From contig NC_054879.1 in the NCBI RefSeq assembly GCF_018320785.1, positions 41,840,698 to 41,904,697 of the forward strand: DNA of 64,000 nt, in the 5' to 3' direction. Each line of letters opens with the position of its first letter. Positions within the stretch are counted from its first letter, which is position 1. Positions 47,790-60,800 of the stretch are shown piece by piece. The stretch is from Cheilinus undulatus (taxonomy: Eukaryota; Chordata; Actinopteri; Labriformes; Labridae). The position numbers and the translations under genes are program-made. Below the pieces are notes generated by a model that was not told the origin of the DNA, searched no databases, and saw nothing but the letters and a program-made list of their open reading frames with translations.

Positions 47790-47910
47790 GTGTTGTCTTT
47801 ATCCAGCAAATTTTGTTGTACAATGTGCAATGACAATAAAGCTATTCTATTCTAGAAGTAGTAGCAGTGTTAGTAGTAAGTTGGTAGTAGAAGTAGTAGT
47901 ATGGTAATGG
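47790..47910 (+). repeat. Retroelement-like 3' tail followed by AGT-rich microsatellite
   Basis: The segment ending ATGACAATAAAGCTATTCTA looks like a LINE or SINE tail. It is followed by irregular AGTAGTAGA repeats (about 47855-47905). The family is not identified. Confidence 0.35.
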
Positions 47911-49825
47911 AAACAATGAAGCCAGGGACAAATGTAGGTAATTAGTGCAGAATTTTCCAGAGCTACTGTCAGTCGTCCTGTACTGTGCTGTATGACTTGT
48001 GGGAATTGTATACAGCTCTGGAGCCTCCTGTGGTTTTCACTGTAGGATGTGTCTAAGTCTCTCCTGTGTGTCAGGGGAACTCCCTCGTCCACTGTGCAGC
48101 TCTGCACACTTCAGCAGTGTGCTCTCTCACATGCAACGCCACTGCACACACACACACTATAATCTATAATTCAGATCCTTTTAGGACGTCATCATCCCTG
48201 CCCCATCTTAAGGCAACCGCAGTCTGAGCTACTGTAAGACAAGGCTCTAAGTCCATTCAGATAGAGTATTCCACTTAGCCTATTTAATAGATCTGCTCTC
48301 CTTGACCTAATAAGGAAGCAGAAAGAAAAGGGCTTTGAGTGCAGAATCAACTCTTTTAATACGCTGTTCAACGAGGTAGTAGGACAGAAGCTCTGACAGG
48401 GGTATTTACTGTAAATTTAAGACATAATATGCCGTGTATTAGCATGACAAAGGACACAAAAAAGGAGTGTTAGTAAAAGTGAAGTGAGACTTTTGCAGAG
48501 AACGTGACTTTACCATTGTTAACACCAGGAACATGCTGCTTCCCTCTGGATGCATGCAGCAAATTTGAAACACTTTCAGAACTGGATGTATAGCTGCAAC
48601 TAACACTGAGTTTGGTTATAGAGTCATCTTTATTGTTCTGTCTCAATATATCAAACAATTACAATTATACCACCATGATATTACAAAACAGATTTCATTT
48701 TATATCCAGATCTTATAACGTGAAGCATCACTGCTGATACGCAGAGCCGATAAGGCAATTGCAAATATATTCAATACAATATTGAACATTTTAAGATCAT
48801 ATCTGCTGATATCATGGTGATAATATATCTCAGTGTAAAAGCTGGCTATCTTAAGCAATGCAGAGTTCATGTTTATGCAATCTATGAAACAGCTACTGTC
48901 AGAGTGTCTCTTAGACTCCCATTAATACGTATATATTCCTATTATATTAAGTGCTGTTTAATAAGAGCTTGTTACCATGTTGGGGAACGTCTGATCAGGA
49001 TCTGATTAGTCATGATCTTAATCTTCTAAATCCTGTCACTGTGATTACGGTCCTTCAAGCAGGAGGACGAGGCAGATGCAGCCATGTGTGCACAGCTCCT
49101 TAAACACCTGGTCAACACCTCAGGTCTGATAAATGATGGTGATGCGTGTGCTATAATATTAATGTCATACTAGTATATCTAAGGTCTTTTGCTTTGAGCT
49201 GAGGATCTCATTGTTTTACATGAATTGTCTTTACTGCTATTGCGTCATATCTTTTTAAAAGATTAATATCATTTCTGTTTACTGCTACTGATAAGTCTGC
49301 TCCTGCAGTGCTGCAAGGAAAATTTCCAAATGTCTAAAAGACTCAAGGGGAGCTTTTTGAAATGATTTAGAAGTTAAAAAAAAACCTTGTGTGATGCATC
49401 ATAGAAGAACAATAGATAAAGAATCCAAGCACTCAATTACTAGCCCAGGGAGCAGATCATTAAAAATAATGATTTAAACATAATGTGCTCTAGATTGCAA
49501 ATTTTAGTCAATTTACAAAGATTAAGAAACTACAAAGAAATGTACTGCAAAGAGTCAATAAAGACAAAGTGGTATTTTCTGTTTAAACATAATTAAAAGT
49601 CTGGTTTAAAAAACTGTCAGGCCCTGATAGGTGAAAGTGGGTGGCATGTTTGAAAGTCCAGCCAGACAAAGAGCAGCCTTCAGCTGCATGAAGGCACAAC
49701 AGCAGCAGTATGTAAAAGTCAGAGGAAATGACTGCCCTGCAGGCATTCTCTTCATGCCATAAGCTGGAATAAAATGTCACCATCTTTAACGACTCTAACA
49801 CACGCACTGCTTCAATGATGCGCAC

Positions 49826-49925
49826 TAAGGCTGAACAATTTTGGAAAATAATCCTAACAAACAAGCAATAAACCATTCTATATCATAACAAACACAATAT
49901 TTGGTTGATGAAACTAAAACTGAAC
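49826..49925 (-). mobile_element. hAT-type MITE, family A, inverted short fragment
   Basis: CTAAGGCTGAACAATTTTGG matches the reverse complement of the family A right end. About 100 bp remain. It is the only family A copy in the window on this strand. Confidence 0.5.
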
Positions 49926-49974
49926 AATTTTGAAAAAGTATGGTTTAGAGAGGCATCTGGCTGCAGACCTCTAT

Positions 49975-50923
49975 AGCAGAGGGTCACAAACTTTCAGCCC
50001 ACAACCCCCAAAAAATAAAGGTGCCAGAGACTGGGGACCCCCACTGTAGCTGAAGGTGGTTGAAGCAGAGGTAAACTTGCACAGAAAATTCAAGAAATTC
50101 AAGGATAGTTTTGAGCAGTCTTATCTTTTAAGGATATTTAAAAAAATACTATGATTTAAGCACCACCAAATGATCATGCTTTAATTGTACATTTAACTCA
50201 TTTTATAACCTGACACACCAGATGGATTTGTTTAACACATCCATCTGGTAAACCTTCAATACTAAGCATTTGGGAAAGGGCAGAGGCTTTGAAAAAAAGC
50301 TGGAGTGTGATTAGATGAACGTTCTGTCTGTCACATCTTTACGGGTCAATCAGAGCAACAAAACACGTGACGTAGCCACGACCGAGGTGCGCATGCACAG
50401 CTACCAAGGAATAATGCAAACCATGGTGCCTGTAGACATGTCAGTACACGACTTTTGTCGTTTTTGAAAAGAAAACAACTCACTGATGTTCTTTGTTCTT
50501 CTTTTAACCAAGACATGTCGTCAAGTTCTGATAAAACTGGCGCTTTAGCAGCATCCACACTAATGTTTTCCATAATGGCACAGGCGTCTTGTTGCTGCTT
50601 GCATACGTCATGACTCTGCTGTGCCAAAAAGTACTGCCCCTTGTCGCTGATTGGTCCTGTCACTTTCTAACCGGGCCCAAACGGTTGAGACAGGAGCCTT
50701 GCAAGATGGGTTCGCCAGTGAGAAACAAGGAAACGGGGGAATCCATCTGCTTTGCAAGGTTACTCATTTTATGCATATATATATATTTTTTTTTTAAATT
50801 GATCAAACATAAGATTTGAAATCAAAATATTCTTTGTTTTTGGAAAGCATCTAGTTATCCCCTCTCAGTGACTTGCAACCCCCAGGGGGTCTTGACCCCC
50901 ATGTTGAGAACCACTGCTCTCAT
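49975..50923 (-). mobile_element. hAT-like element, family C, inverted
   Basis: The right edge (50860-50923) is the inverse of the family C left end: CAACCCCCAGGGGGTCTTGA, then GTTGAGAACCACTGC. At the left edge, GAGGGTCACAAAC resembles a decayed partner end. Internal sequence has no transposase motif. The flanks share TGCAGACCTCTA (near 49964 and 50929), which may be a decayed duplication or chance. Confidence 0.5.
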
Positions 50924-53076
50924 CTGTTGCAGACCTCTACAATGGGGGCGACCTCAACCATGGGGCAGGAAGTAATGTACTAACCCTTGTTGGGTTTTAT
51001 TGTGTGTTATTTTCAATTTCATCCCCTTACCTTAACCCTAACCTTTCGGGTACGGGTGCCTAACCCTAACCCTCTTTAGGTTTTCCTTCATTTGTGGTAT
51101 GTTGTACAAAAATATCTACTTACTGTTACCCATGACAGAAAGCAGAAGTCATTGATCATTCAGTACGTCATTCTGGTTCTGGGTAATGTACTTCATTTCC
51201 TGCTCCTTCAACAGATGTATCAGTACTCTGTATTGGCCAATACCCAACACCTTGGTGTCGGAATCATATTGGGAGGGAAAAAATGGTATTGGAACATCCC
51301 TAGATAATAACACTCCATACTGATGTTACTAGATCTAAATTGATTACATTCTAATTAACCTTGCTGTTAAGTCAAACAAGATAAGCAGATTTTTCTTTTT
51401 TCAGAGAAAGCAGTTCAAGCAGTTTCTAATAAAACACAATGTCTTGTTGCCTTTAAAAGCATAAAAAAGAAGAGTTTCCCACAAATACATGGAGGAGATG
51501 TGCACAGCCCTGCACAACAAACTAATGAACATAACTGCATGATCTCTGCAACATGCAGTCTGTTTTACTGATGCATAAAACTCTACAAATAACTCTATAA
51601 AGAAATTAGCCAACCCTCTGCTTAATTTCCTCATAATGCTGCCATGTTCCTGAAACGTCTGCATAAGTGAAAAACAGTTTCACTTCCCTTCCCCATCCCT
51701 CACGCTCACCCCCAAACGCTCCCTCAGCTCAATCACACGTGAGCTCTGAAATCATTTCATGCTCCAGAAAAATAACAGTGTTTGGTGAAAGGTTAACTCA
51801 ATCAAAAACTATTAAAGATGCATTAAAATAGCGTCAACTGACTTATGAATACATTAGTTACTGTTTTTTAAACTCAGGGCTAGGTAAAGAATGTAGTATG
51901 CTGCAGTTCAAAGTGTATTACTGGTAATTTAAGAAGCATGATTATGTTTTTCAGTGATACAGTGATGATATTAACAGGTTTTTGTTGCTTGTATCACAAA
52001 AGTCTTACTGCTGTAGCCAATGAGACCAAATAGGTTATTACAAACAAATGCTACATAAACAGTGAACTAACAGGCCATATAATGGAGCTTAGCATCTGTC
52101 TAATTCACTCATAGCTGTTGAAAGCTCACGGTTGTGTCTCTCTACCTAAACTCTGCAGCTACTGCGTTTGTTTCTTTGACGGATTTGATGCAATTCTTTA
52201 TTAGACATTAAAGTCACCCGAACATATTTGAATTTTTGGACTGGTTGGCAAATAAAACACCTAATATGATCACATAAAGCTGTGGGAAATTGAAGTTTAA
52301 TCTACAGATGAATTAGATATGAGAAATCCTCGTTAGCTGTAGACTGAAATGACTCTCACAATCTTTGCTCCATCAGCTGACTCATTCTGCAGTTAAGTAA
52401 ACTGAATAAAATGTCAAGGTCTTATTTGTCTCAGAGCATCAATTGAACTTAAAAAGCATTAGCATTGGATGTATTATTGCACTATTATTGCAATTAGAAA
52501 TGTGTTAAACAAGGCACTTGCTGTGCATTTAAACATCTTAATAAAAATTGAGTTACTTTAAGTGTTTAAGTTCCTATGAGGAGATTTTTTGTTGTTTATT
52601 AAACTTATTTAAATTTACAGTGATGCCTCTTTGTGGCCTAAAAAGCAAACAAATCCAACAGAGGACAGGACTGTCCACTTCTGGATAGTATTCTTTAACG
52701 TCTGTAACCACTGTCCCAGGGTAGGTGTCACAAGAAACAAGTCAAAGCACGCAACAGCAAGCTTTTTTTTCAATTTTACAGTAAACATTTAGAAAATGTG
52801 ATGGTTTGTCAGAAAAAACCCAAGACAGTCTGGCTGCAGACCATACATCTCAGACAGCCCCATTTATGCAAGATATGGTTTCTGTCAGAACAGAAGTGCC
52901 GTAATTTGCCAGTAAAACATACTTCCTGTCTGGCTTTTACGTTAATGAAATAACCACAGGCAAACAACACAGCCTAAGCAACATTTCATGAATAAATCAG
53001 AGAAAAAGGGTCAGAGGTCTAACCCTGGATTAAATTATGCATCAATGTGTTTTAGAAGTTGTTACACAAACAGTGG
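50924..53076. other. Intron sequence with minor repeat remnants
   Basis: A short interrupted telomere-like stretch (TAACCCTAACC words, 51030-51080) and a hAT-like end (about 51230-51303, ending GGAACATCCCTAG) are seen. Nothing else recognised. Confidence 0.4.
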
Positions 53077-53276
53077 CTCACTTTAGCTTTGTTAGCTTTA
53101 GCTAAAAATAACATTGCTATGCTAGCTACAAAATCAATGTTACTACAAGACAATGAAGCTAAGTTAACTTTAGCAACATGAGTTTAGCAAATGTAACTAA
53201 CTCTAACATAGTTATGTGGATAACGTAGCTATGTAGCTCATGTAGCTGTTTTGTGAGGTTAGCTTTAGCTACATTA

Positions 53277-53735
53277 TGTTGCTACATAGTCACAATAACT
53301 GCACTAGCTACAAAAGCTACATTAACTATGTAGCTTACACAGCTATAATAGCTTACACAGCTACAATAGCTATGTAGCTTACACAGCTTCAATAGCTACA
53401 TATCTTACACAGCTACAATAGTTACGTAGCTTACACAGCTGCAATAGCTATGTAGCTTACACAGCTACAATAGCTACATAGCTTACACAGCTACAATAGC
53501 TGCAAAGCTTACACAGCTACAATAGCTAAGACAGCTTACACAGCTTCAATAGCTACATAGCTTACACAGCTGCAATAGCTTTGCCGCTTACACAGCTACA
53601 GTAGCTACATAGTTACACAGCTACAGTAGCTGCAAAGCTTACACAGCTACAATAGCTACATAGCTTACACAACTTCAGTGGTTACGTAGTTACACGGCTA
53701 CATTAGCTACATAGCTAACACAGCTAGCACAGCTA
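53277..53735. repeat. 26-bp minisatellite, AGCT-rich, about 16 imperfect units
   Basis: The unit is close to AGCTTACACAGCTACAATAG plus CTACAT. Each unit carries three AGCT palindromes, so the array has an AGCT about every 8-9 bp. Units differ by point changes and small indels (for example CTGCAAAG for CTACATAG). AGCTA-rich sequence already begins near 53080. Confidence 0.85.
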
Positions 53736-53759
53736 TGTGAACTGCACTTCCTTCCTATA

Positions 53760-56472
53760 TAAGCAGACCATTTACTCGGCTTCATTAAATGTTTTGTGAT
53801 TAGGTTTTGCTGGTCAGGTTTTTAAATTTAAGTTCTGGTATTCTTACCCTCACCCTAACACTCAACGGAAGTTTAATATGATTTTACTTCTAAAGTCTGC
53901 AGCCAGACTCCTCTCGAAAAACCTACCACTACAGATTCAGGACAAGATCAGCAAAGAGAGAAAATGTGTTGCTTTGTCCACAAAGGACCTTTAAGACGTA
54001 TGTAGATCATTGTGATGTTGCCTTTAAACCCCCAAACAAAAAGGACATGAGGATCCAGTTATGAGAAGTATAATTTAGATTAGTAATTCAGCTGAATTTG
54101 CTAGAATAAAATTTTTAAACACAGTTTAGTCCCTGTGATCATCAGAAGCTTATCAAACTTCCATGATTCCTTGCTACTTTAAAAGGATAAAGACGTGAGG
54201 ATCTTTGTCAAGTTTAAGCAGGTTGGCACAGTACCAACCACATGCTCCGGGTGCAGTCACCTGTAATAACAACAATCTGCTCTGCTGAAATGTCTTTGGA
54301 CAAGATGATAAATTCCAACAGGCTTTGGGGCTTTTTGTTGCCGAATATGTGCTGTGACCTTAGGGGGCGATGGAGAGTGAGAAGTCAAATTTGTCCCGCA
54401 GGGGATCAATAGAGTAACATAAATGAAGTAGTAGTTATCTGTCCTGACATGGGTCAGCAAGGAGCAGTGCAGAGCTGTCTAGAGAACCGCGGTAATCCCT
54501 CTATCTGAGTGCACTGCTCTGAGAGATCTGAAGGGGATGAAGGAAATAAAGTTGAGATTTAGACACCCAATATGTCAAGCAGCTCTGTAAGACCCGCAGT
54601 CACATAGACGGACAAAAATAAAGAAACAATCATGGATCAAATTCCACTGAATACATTGATATAGCTGCTGCTTGAACACATTAAACATCATTAATGGCAT
54701 CACTCCTCATAATCCCGTAATATGATGAAGAATGGTGGTAACTGAGCCTTAACAGAGGAGGAAAGACATTTATGTTTATGTTGTCTCCACATCCAGGCCA
54801 CCCACAACATCACATTATCGACCAGCACTCTACGGCGTACCAGGTTTGCTGTTCTCCCCTCTCTGTTGCATAATTAAAGGGGGCCCAACAAAAGCAGACT
54901 TGTGTTGTCCCAAGATTATATTACAGGCTCTTCAAGGACAACGATTGTTTGAATTTACAACTGGCTAATAATGCGTATCGATCAGCGCAGCAGTGTTTTC
55001 ACCGTTCACCTGCGTGTACGATAGCAGGATGGATGCATGTGTGTGACATCTGAGAGCAGAGAGCAGCTCATCTTTTAAAAGTAGGCCTGTTTTCCTTTTT
55101 TAAACATGAACTGGACAGAGCCAGTTTATCCTGTGCTGCACATATTACATCATCTAGGTAGAGCTGGGAATCACACTGCAATACTTTTCCAGTACTCACT
55201 GTCTTTGTGCCCATATTGGGCACTGTCAGGAGCTGGAAGTTGGCACTGAATACTTGCCTTGGATTAGACATATTGGTTTAATTTTGTGCATCTGCAGCTT
55301 GCATTGAAAACTGTTCATATTAATTGGATTTTTGAGGTCGGGGTAAATATTAGGGATCATATTTACAACTTTGCAGCCAAAAAAGAGAATAAAAACAAAT
55401 TAGGCTAAAGGCACATTATGACACTAATGATTTTTAAGAATTAAAGCACATGAGTTTTTCCATGAGCCTTAGAACTACACTTTAAGCAATCTGCTATGAA
55501 GAGTGTGTAAGCTAATTAAATGAGAGGAAGGTGCAATTATCTGCTTTTCTCCTCAGTGTCAATATTAATGATGTGCAGTAAAAAGAAGCCAATATTTTGT
55601 GCATCAGAGTGACGCCAGCCTCTTCTTTTTCCTGTGTAAAGGCACAATAATCTAAGAAAAGACTGGGAGCTTTCAGCCTCTCCGGGCCTGGCAGAGTAAT
55701 GGCTATCAGAGGATCAATCATCTCTGCTGATCAGGGCAGCATCTCTTCAAGAAAGTGCCAGTGACAGACAAATGCACAGAGCCCCCTGGTCCCCTGTGCT
55801 GTGTTTTAATCTTTGTGATTCTGATGTATTTTAAACAACTGCAAAGTCACAGGCTGACCTTCAGATTAAAGGAGGCTGAGTGATATTGTGGAGCAATTCA
55901 GCAGAGTGAGAGAAGTTGGCTAACTTTCAATTAGTTAGCATCTCAACGCTGGCGGCATAATGACAGGGTATAAACGATTATGAATGGAGATTATGGCCCT
56001 CAGTAATACTGTCATGTGAAAGGGGACAGCTGTCTTATGGGACCGTAGAAGAAGAGCTCAGTTAGAAAGGTGAAAATGTCAGTGACGCATTACGTTTACA
56101 TCATCAAAGTTAGCTGCGTGGCTGTTTTATTACAGCATCCATGTTTAAAGGTGTCCAATGTCATTGTTGTGCCCCTTGTTGTTGGGAAATGTATTTTTTC
56201 TTAAATGTTGATTTTATCCCTGTTTGTCAGGTAACTAGCAGCTAGCAACATCAGCGGTAGCTAGGTGGAAATGTCTGACTGGTCCTCGGTGATTCACTCA
56301 GGATGCAAATACAAAAGGATGGGATGCTGGGGACTCCGTGTGCACAGAGCACCAAAGCATGAGTAGTGCAGCTTACATAAACATAGCATTAAAATGACAT
56401 TGTGGTTTCCCGTTTAAAGCAACACTGCCTCTAAAGTTGGCTTGAATGGCAGAGAAAAGCGCATTGACTTAC
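53760..56472. other. Intron/upstream sequence without recognised features
   Basis: No exon, repeat family or RNA gene recognised. Scattered open frames have no domains. Confidence 0.45.
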
Positions 56473-56872
56473 CACAGATGCGATGTAATGACCATGTCTT
56501 CACAGTTCTTGGCGCAGAAACAATTGAGGGGGTCTTCCTTGACTGGGCAGAGGTTCCCAGCTTCTCAGAGACAAACGGCCTCCATTAAAGGGTCCACGTT
56601 GAATGAGCCTGCTTCTTCTTTTTGGTGATGTCAGTGATGTAAGGAGGCTGAAGCACTGAGGAAAGTCAAATTAAAAAGTGCTGTGTTTGCCTGTTTCCTT
56701 GAATGCGGGATGTGATGCTCAGCTCGGCTCAACTGCACTCCGGTCGCTCCTCCCTGCAGCAAGATCGGCTTTGAGCGGGAAGAAATTGCAGGAGTGGATC
56801 AAACTGTGGCGGTCTGCGGCTGCGCACAAAACACGGAAATGGAGCCGAGAGAGAAACGGACTCTGAGTCGGT
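56473..56872 (-). promoter_or_regulatory. Candidate osbpl3 first non-coding exon and CpG-rich promoter
   Basis: The stretch about 56705-56872 is much richer in CpG than anything nearby. A strong minus-strand donor (CTGTG|GTAAGTC) ends at 56473. Together they suggest a transcription start around 56.8 kb and a leader exon spliced over about 11.9 kb to 44589. No transcript evidence is available, the TSS is not visible, and other first exons are possible. Confidence 0.4.
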
Positions 56873-57006
56873 AAGAACAGTCAGAAAATTGTTGCTCTGT
56901 ACAGAGAATAAAAGATGTACAGACAAAAAAGCTATAAAACCTTCATAAGTAGGCAATGAGTTTGCAGTGAACTATAAGTGCACAGGTACGGAAGAGGATA
57001 AGGGCC

Positions 57007-57260
57007 AAAAGTCAGAATTCTGAGATTAAAGTCAGAATTCTGAGATTAAAGTCAGAATTCTGAGATTAACGTCAGAATTCTGACTGTTTTCCTCAGAATC
57101 CTGACTTTAATCTCAGAGTTCTGACTTTTTCCTCACAATTCTGACTTTTTTCTTACAATTCTGCCGTTGTTTCAGAATTCTGGCTTAAAATCCTTATTTT
57201 GACATTAATCTCAGAATTTTTACCTTTATTGTCGGAATTCTGACTTTATTTTCTGAATTC
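57007..57260. repeat. EcoRI-site minisatellite with inverted arms
   Basis: About three tandem 20-bp units of AGTCAGAATTCTGAGATTAA on the plus strand are followed by a decaying array in reverse orientation (TAATCTCAGAGTTCTGACTT and TTCCTCACAATTCTGAC-type units). The two arms can fold into a long hairpin. Confidence 0.8.
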
Positions 57261-57417
57261 AAATTTTTTTCTCACAAGTTAAAAAAAAAATTGTGTCTCC
57301 GTTTTTTTTAAAGTGACCCCAAACCTCTCCCGTACATAGGAAACAAAATCAAATGCAGAAATGTAATAAGGCTTTAAACATAATTATGTAGAAGCCCTGA
57401 TAAAACATGCCGATTTG

Positions 57418-58840
57418 TAGTGCCTATATAAAAAAAATCAACCCATCAGTGTTTTAGCCTTTAATTGATTTTATGAATCGATCATGGTTGATATTATTTG
57501 ACTTTTTTGACAAAAAATGTTTTTATAAAACTCTTTAATGTCAAACTGAAAACCGATTTCTACAGAGTAATGCCAACTAACCAAAAAATGTTACATAAAA
57601 TCTGTGACTGCATAAATATTCACCCCATTCAAGTCAGTATTTAGTACATGCACCTTTGGCTGAAATCACAGCACTGAGTCTGTGGTCTAAATTAGGCTTG
57701 CACATCTGGAAACTGCAATTTTACGTCATTCTTCTTTGCAAAACTGCTCAAGATCTTTCATGTTGCGCAGGAATGGAGGGAACAGCCCGTTTCAAGTCCA
57801 GCCACAAATTCTCTATTGGATTGAGGTCTGGGCTTTGACATGGCCACTCCTGAACTTTCACCTTGTTGTCTGTAAAACATTTCTGTGTAGCTTTCGCTGT
57901 ATGCTCTAGGTCATTGTTTCATGGGAAATAAATCTTCTCCCAAGCTGTAGTTTTCATGCAGACTAACTACAATTGTCCCCCAGGATTTTCCTATATTTTA
58001 CCACATTCATTTTACCCTCTACCTTTACAGGCCTTATAAGGCCAGCTGCCAAGAAGCATCCCCACAGCATGATGCTGCCACCATTGTGCTTCACAGTGGG
58101 GATGGTGTGTTTGTGGAGGTGTGCAGTGTTTGGTGTCTTCCAAACATAGCGGCTTGTCTTATGGCCAAAAAAGCAAACCAGATAACTTTCTTCTACTTGA
58201 CCATGGAGTCTCCCACATACCTTTTGGCAAACTTCAACAGTGTCTTTCTCTTTGACACTCTCCCATAAAGTTTTGAGTGGTGAAGAACCTGGGCAACAGT
58301 TGTTGTATGGAGAGTCTCTCTCATCTCAGCTGCTGAAGATGTGACTCCTTCAGATTAGTCATAGGCGTCCACTGTGAGTACGGCCTGATCTAGTCAGATT
58401 TACACATGTGCCATATTCCTTCCATTTCTTGATGATTTATTTAACTGAACTTTGAGGGGATGGGCACTGCCTTGGAATTCTTTTGTATCCAATTGCTTGG
58501 AGTGTTCTTTTGTCTTCATGGTGTAATAGTAGCCATGAAAACTATTTAACCAGTGGCTGGACCTTCCAGACACAGGTGTCTTTATACTACAATCCCTTGA
58601 GACACTCAGATGATCCCCAATTCACTAATTGTGAGACTACTAGCATCAATTGGCTGGACCTCTGTTGAATTAGGTCAGTGACTTTAAATGGGTGAATATT
58701 TATGCAGTCACTTATTTTACCTTACATATTTTTGTCTAATGACATTGCTTTGTAGCCAGATTGAACTGACCATGACTGATTTCTAAAATCATATAAAGGG
58801 TAAAACATCCAAGTGGGTGAATACTTTTTCACATGATGGT
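57418..58840 (-). mobile_element. Tc1/mariner transposon, second copy, degraded
   Basis: Same family and orientation as 10970-12302: the left end TAGTGCCTATATAAAAA is clear. Interior words match (CACAGCATGATGCTGCCACC, GGGTGAATACTTTTT). The right end has diverged. No transposase frame longer than about 60 codons survives. Confidence 0.75.
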
Positions 58841-60460
58841 TACACATACATAATTATAAGCTATTTCAATGAATATGGCAGCACTTTTCAGGTTTTGCAA
58901 TGGAAATGAGACCAATATAAATTGGACATCATGCCAATTTAGGAAGGGGAAAAACACCATTAAATAAAACTGAAATAAAAGAATCAACAAATTTGTTTAA
59001 CTGAACCAAAATAGGGAAATCTTCATTAGAGAAGACTTTACAACTAGACCATCTGCACTCCATAACAAAAACAAAGTTAAGAGAAAGTCTGGGGGGGATT
59101 TTTGTTATGTAAAATGAGAAACGGTTAACTGTTGGTTAAAAGAAAATACTTGAGTTGCCAAACTCCAGAAAATAGTCTCAGCCATTGATATGAGTTGTGA
59201 AGACTCACCAGACTCACTCATCTATGCCAGCTTTGAATTTCCATTGATGTTACATGGTTGGGATAAATCAAACTAAATATAACAGACCACATGATCATAT
59301 AGGTAAGTATTTTGATTGTTTTAAGGTTGGTCAAAAGCATTCATGGAGAGACCAAAGACTCCTTCTCCATGAGTACAGAATTAAAATAATCTCCATAATC
59401 CCCACTGTGTGTGAAACCCTCAGGAGTGCACTCGTATCTAAGATACTGTGGCACCACACACTAACAAGCACCAAACCACACACTCACTGGTGACCCGGCC
59501 CATTCATGCATTTAATGAAACTTAACAGGCTTGTTGAGCTCCTTCTCTCTCCTCAACAGGAACAAGTATGTATGATGTGTTCATTGATAGGACTCTGAGG
59601 TCACCTTGCCCCTCTTGTTATTTGTGTTTGGTAACTTGATAGGCGGTCTTTTAGGGTAAGGATAACCATAAACTCTCCTCATCTGTCTGTCTTTCCTAAA
59701 ATGGCTGGATATCAGATTTCAGACTGACATGCCCAACCTGATCTTTGACATTTTAACTCTTCTTTTCTTTCTCTTTCTTTTTCTCATACCTTGCAACCAA
59801 TGCACAAGACTATCTGCATGATAAAAGTTTGTACAGATAAGCTTCCTTGAAAAGTTATATCATACCAGATATGAAAAATTCAGTTAATATTTACAGCTGA
59901 TATATAACAGCCATAGGAGCCAGATGAGTTAAATATCCAGGGCTAAGCCCAAACAAAGGACAATCAGGGGGGCTGCTTTCATAACATTTTTTGCTTATCA
60001 GACAGTTATACACACTTTTTTAAATTCAAAATACTAATAACACAATGCATCGTAAGGGAAGAAAGGATGCCATTCAACCTAAAAAAAAAAAAAAATTTTT
60101 TTAGTTTTTTTTTCCTTAAAGTGGATTATATTCAAAAATTATGATAAAAGTTGAAATTCTAGTTTTCACTTCCGCCTCCTAAAATGGCTGAAGTTTATTT
60201 TTATAGTTAAATTGCTTAAGTAGGGTAGAAAATTGGTTATAAAGTTTACAACTGAAACAGTGTATTTTCAGACAAAGAACAGGAAAAGCAACAATCGGGG
60301 GTTGTGGTGTTGATTTGTTCACAAAAATGCTCAAAAACAAAGGGGTACAGGGGAAAACTTTCTGGGGCCCAGCCAACTGGGGCCCATGGAGGTCAGCAAA
60401 ATGTGCACAGATGTCAGGATATCACAAATAAAGCAGAAAGAATTCAAACAGCTTTATGGG
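58841..60460. other. Intergenic between osbpl3 and cycs
   Basis: No gene seen. A homopolymer A/T tract lies at about 60081-60115. Confidence 0.45.
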
Positions 60461-60469
60461 GAAATAATT

Positions 60470-60800
60470 GAATAATTTCAAAATAAAGGTCAAAATTTTC
60501 AAAAAGGGGTTAAAAGTGGCAAAAATGTCATAAGAGACAAAAAATTTGCAAATATTGGTAAAGAAAGGACTGGGGGGGGCACTATAAATGATGAAAGGCA
60601 GTTGAAAAGTAGCACAAATTGGCTAAAGGGCAAAAATAGATAGTTTAAAATAGTTTTAAAATAATCACAAATTGGCTAAAAGGGGCAAAAAGGGGTTTAT
60701 TGTGGAAACAAATGTGGAAAAAATGAGCAGAAACAGATAAAAAGGGTTCAAAGGTGGCACAAATAAAGTGAATATCAGAAACCAATAATAGTTTCACTCA
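60470..60800 (-). repeat. A-rich AAAAGTGGCAAAA degenerate repeat
   Basis: Variants of AAAAGTGGCAAAA and CAAATTGGCTAAA repeat irregularly. This is the reverse complement of the TTTTGCCACTTT arrays at 14060 and 28620 and is probably the same kind of hAT interior. Confidence 0.5.

Noticed and set aside
53277..53735. CRISPR-like array
   Set aside because: Contiguous tandem units without spacers, in a vertebrate genome; it is a minisatellite.
55068..55271. 67-codon minus-strand frame as an alternative osbpl3 first coding exon
   Set aside because: No consensus donor in a usable phase and no similarity to ORP N-termini.
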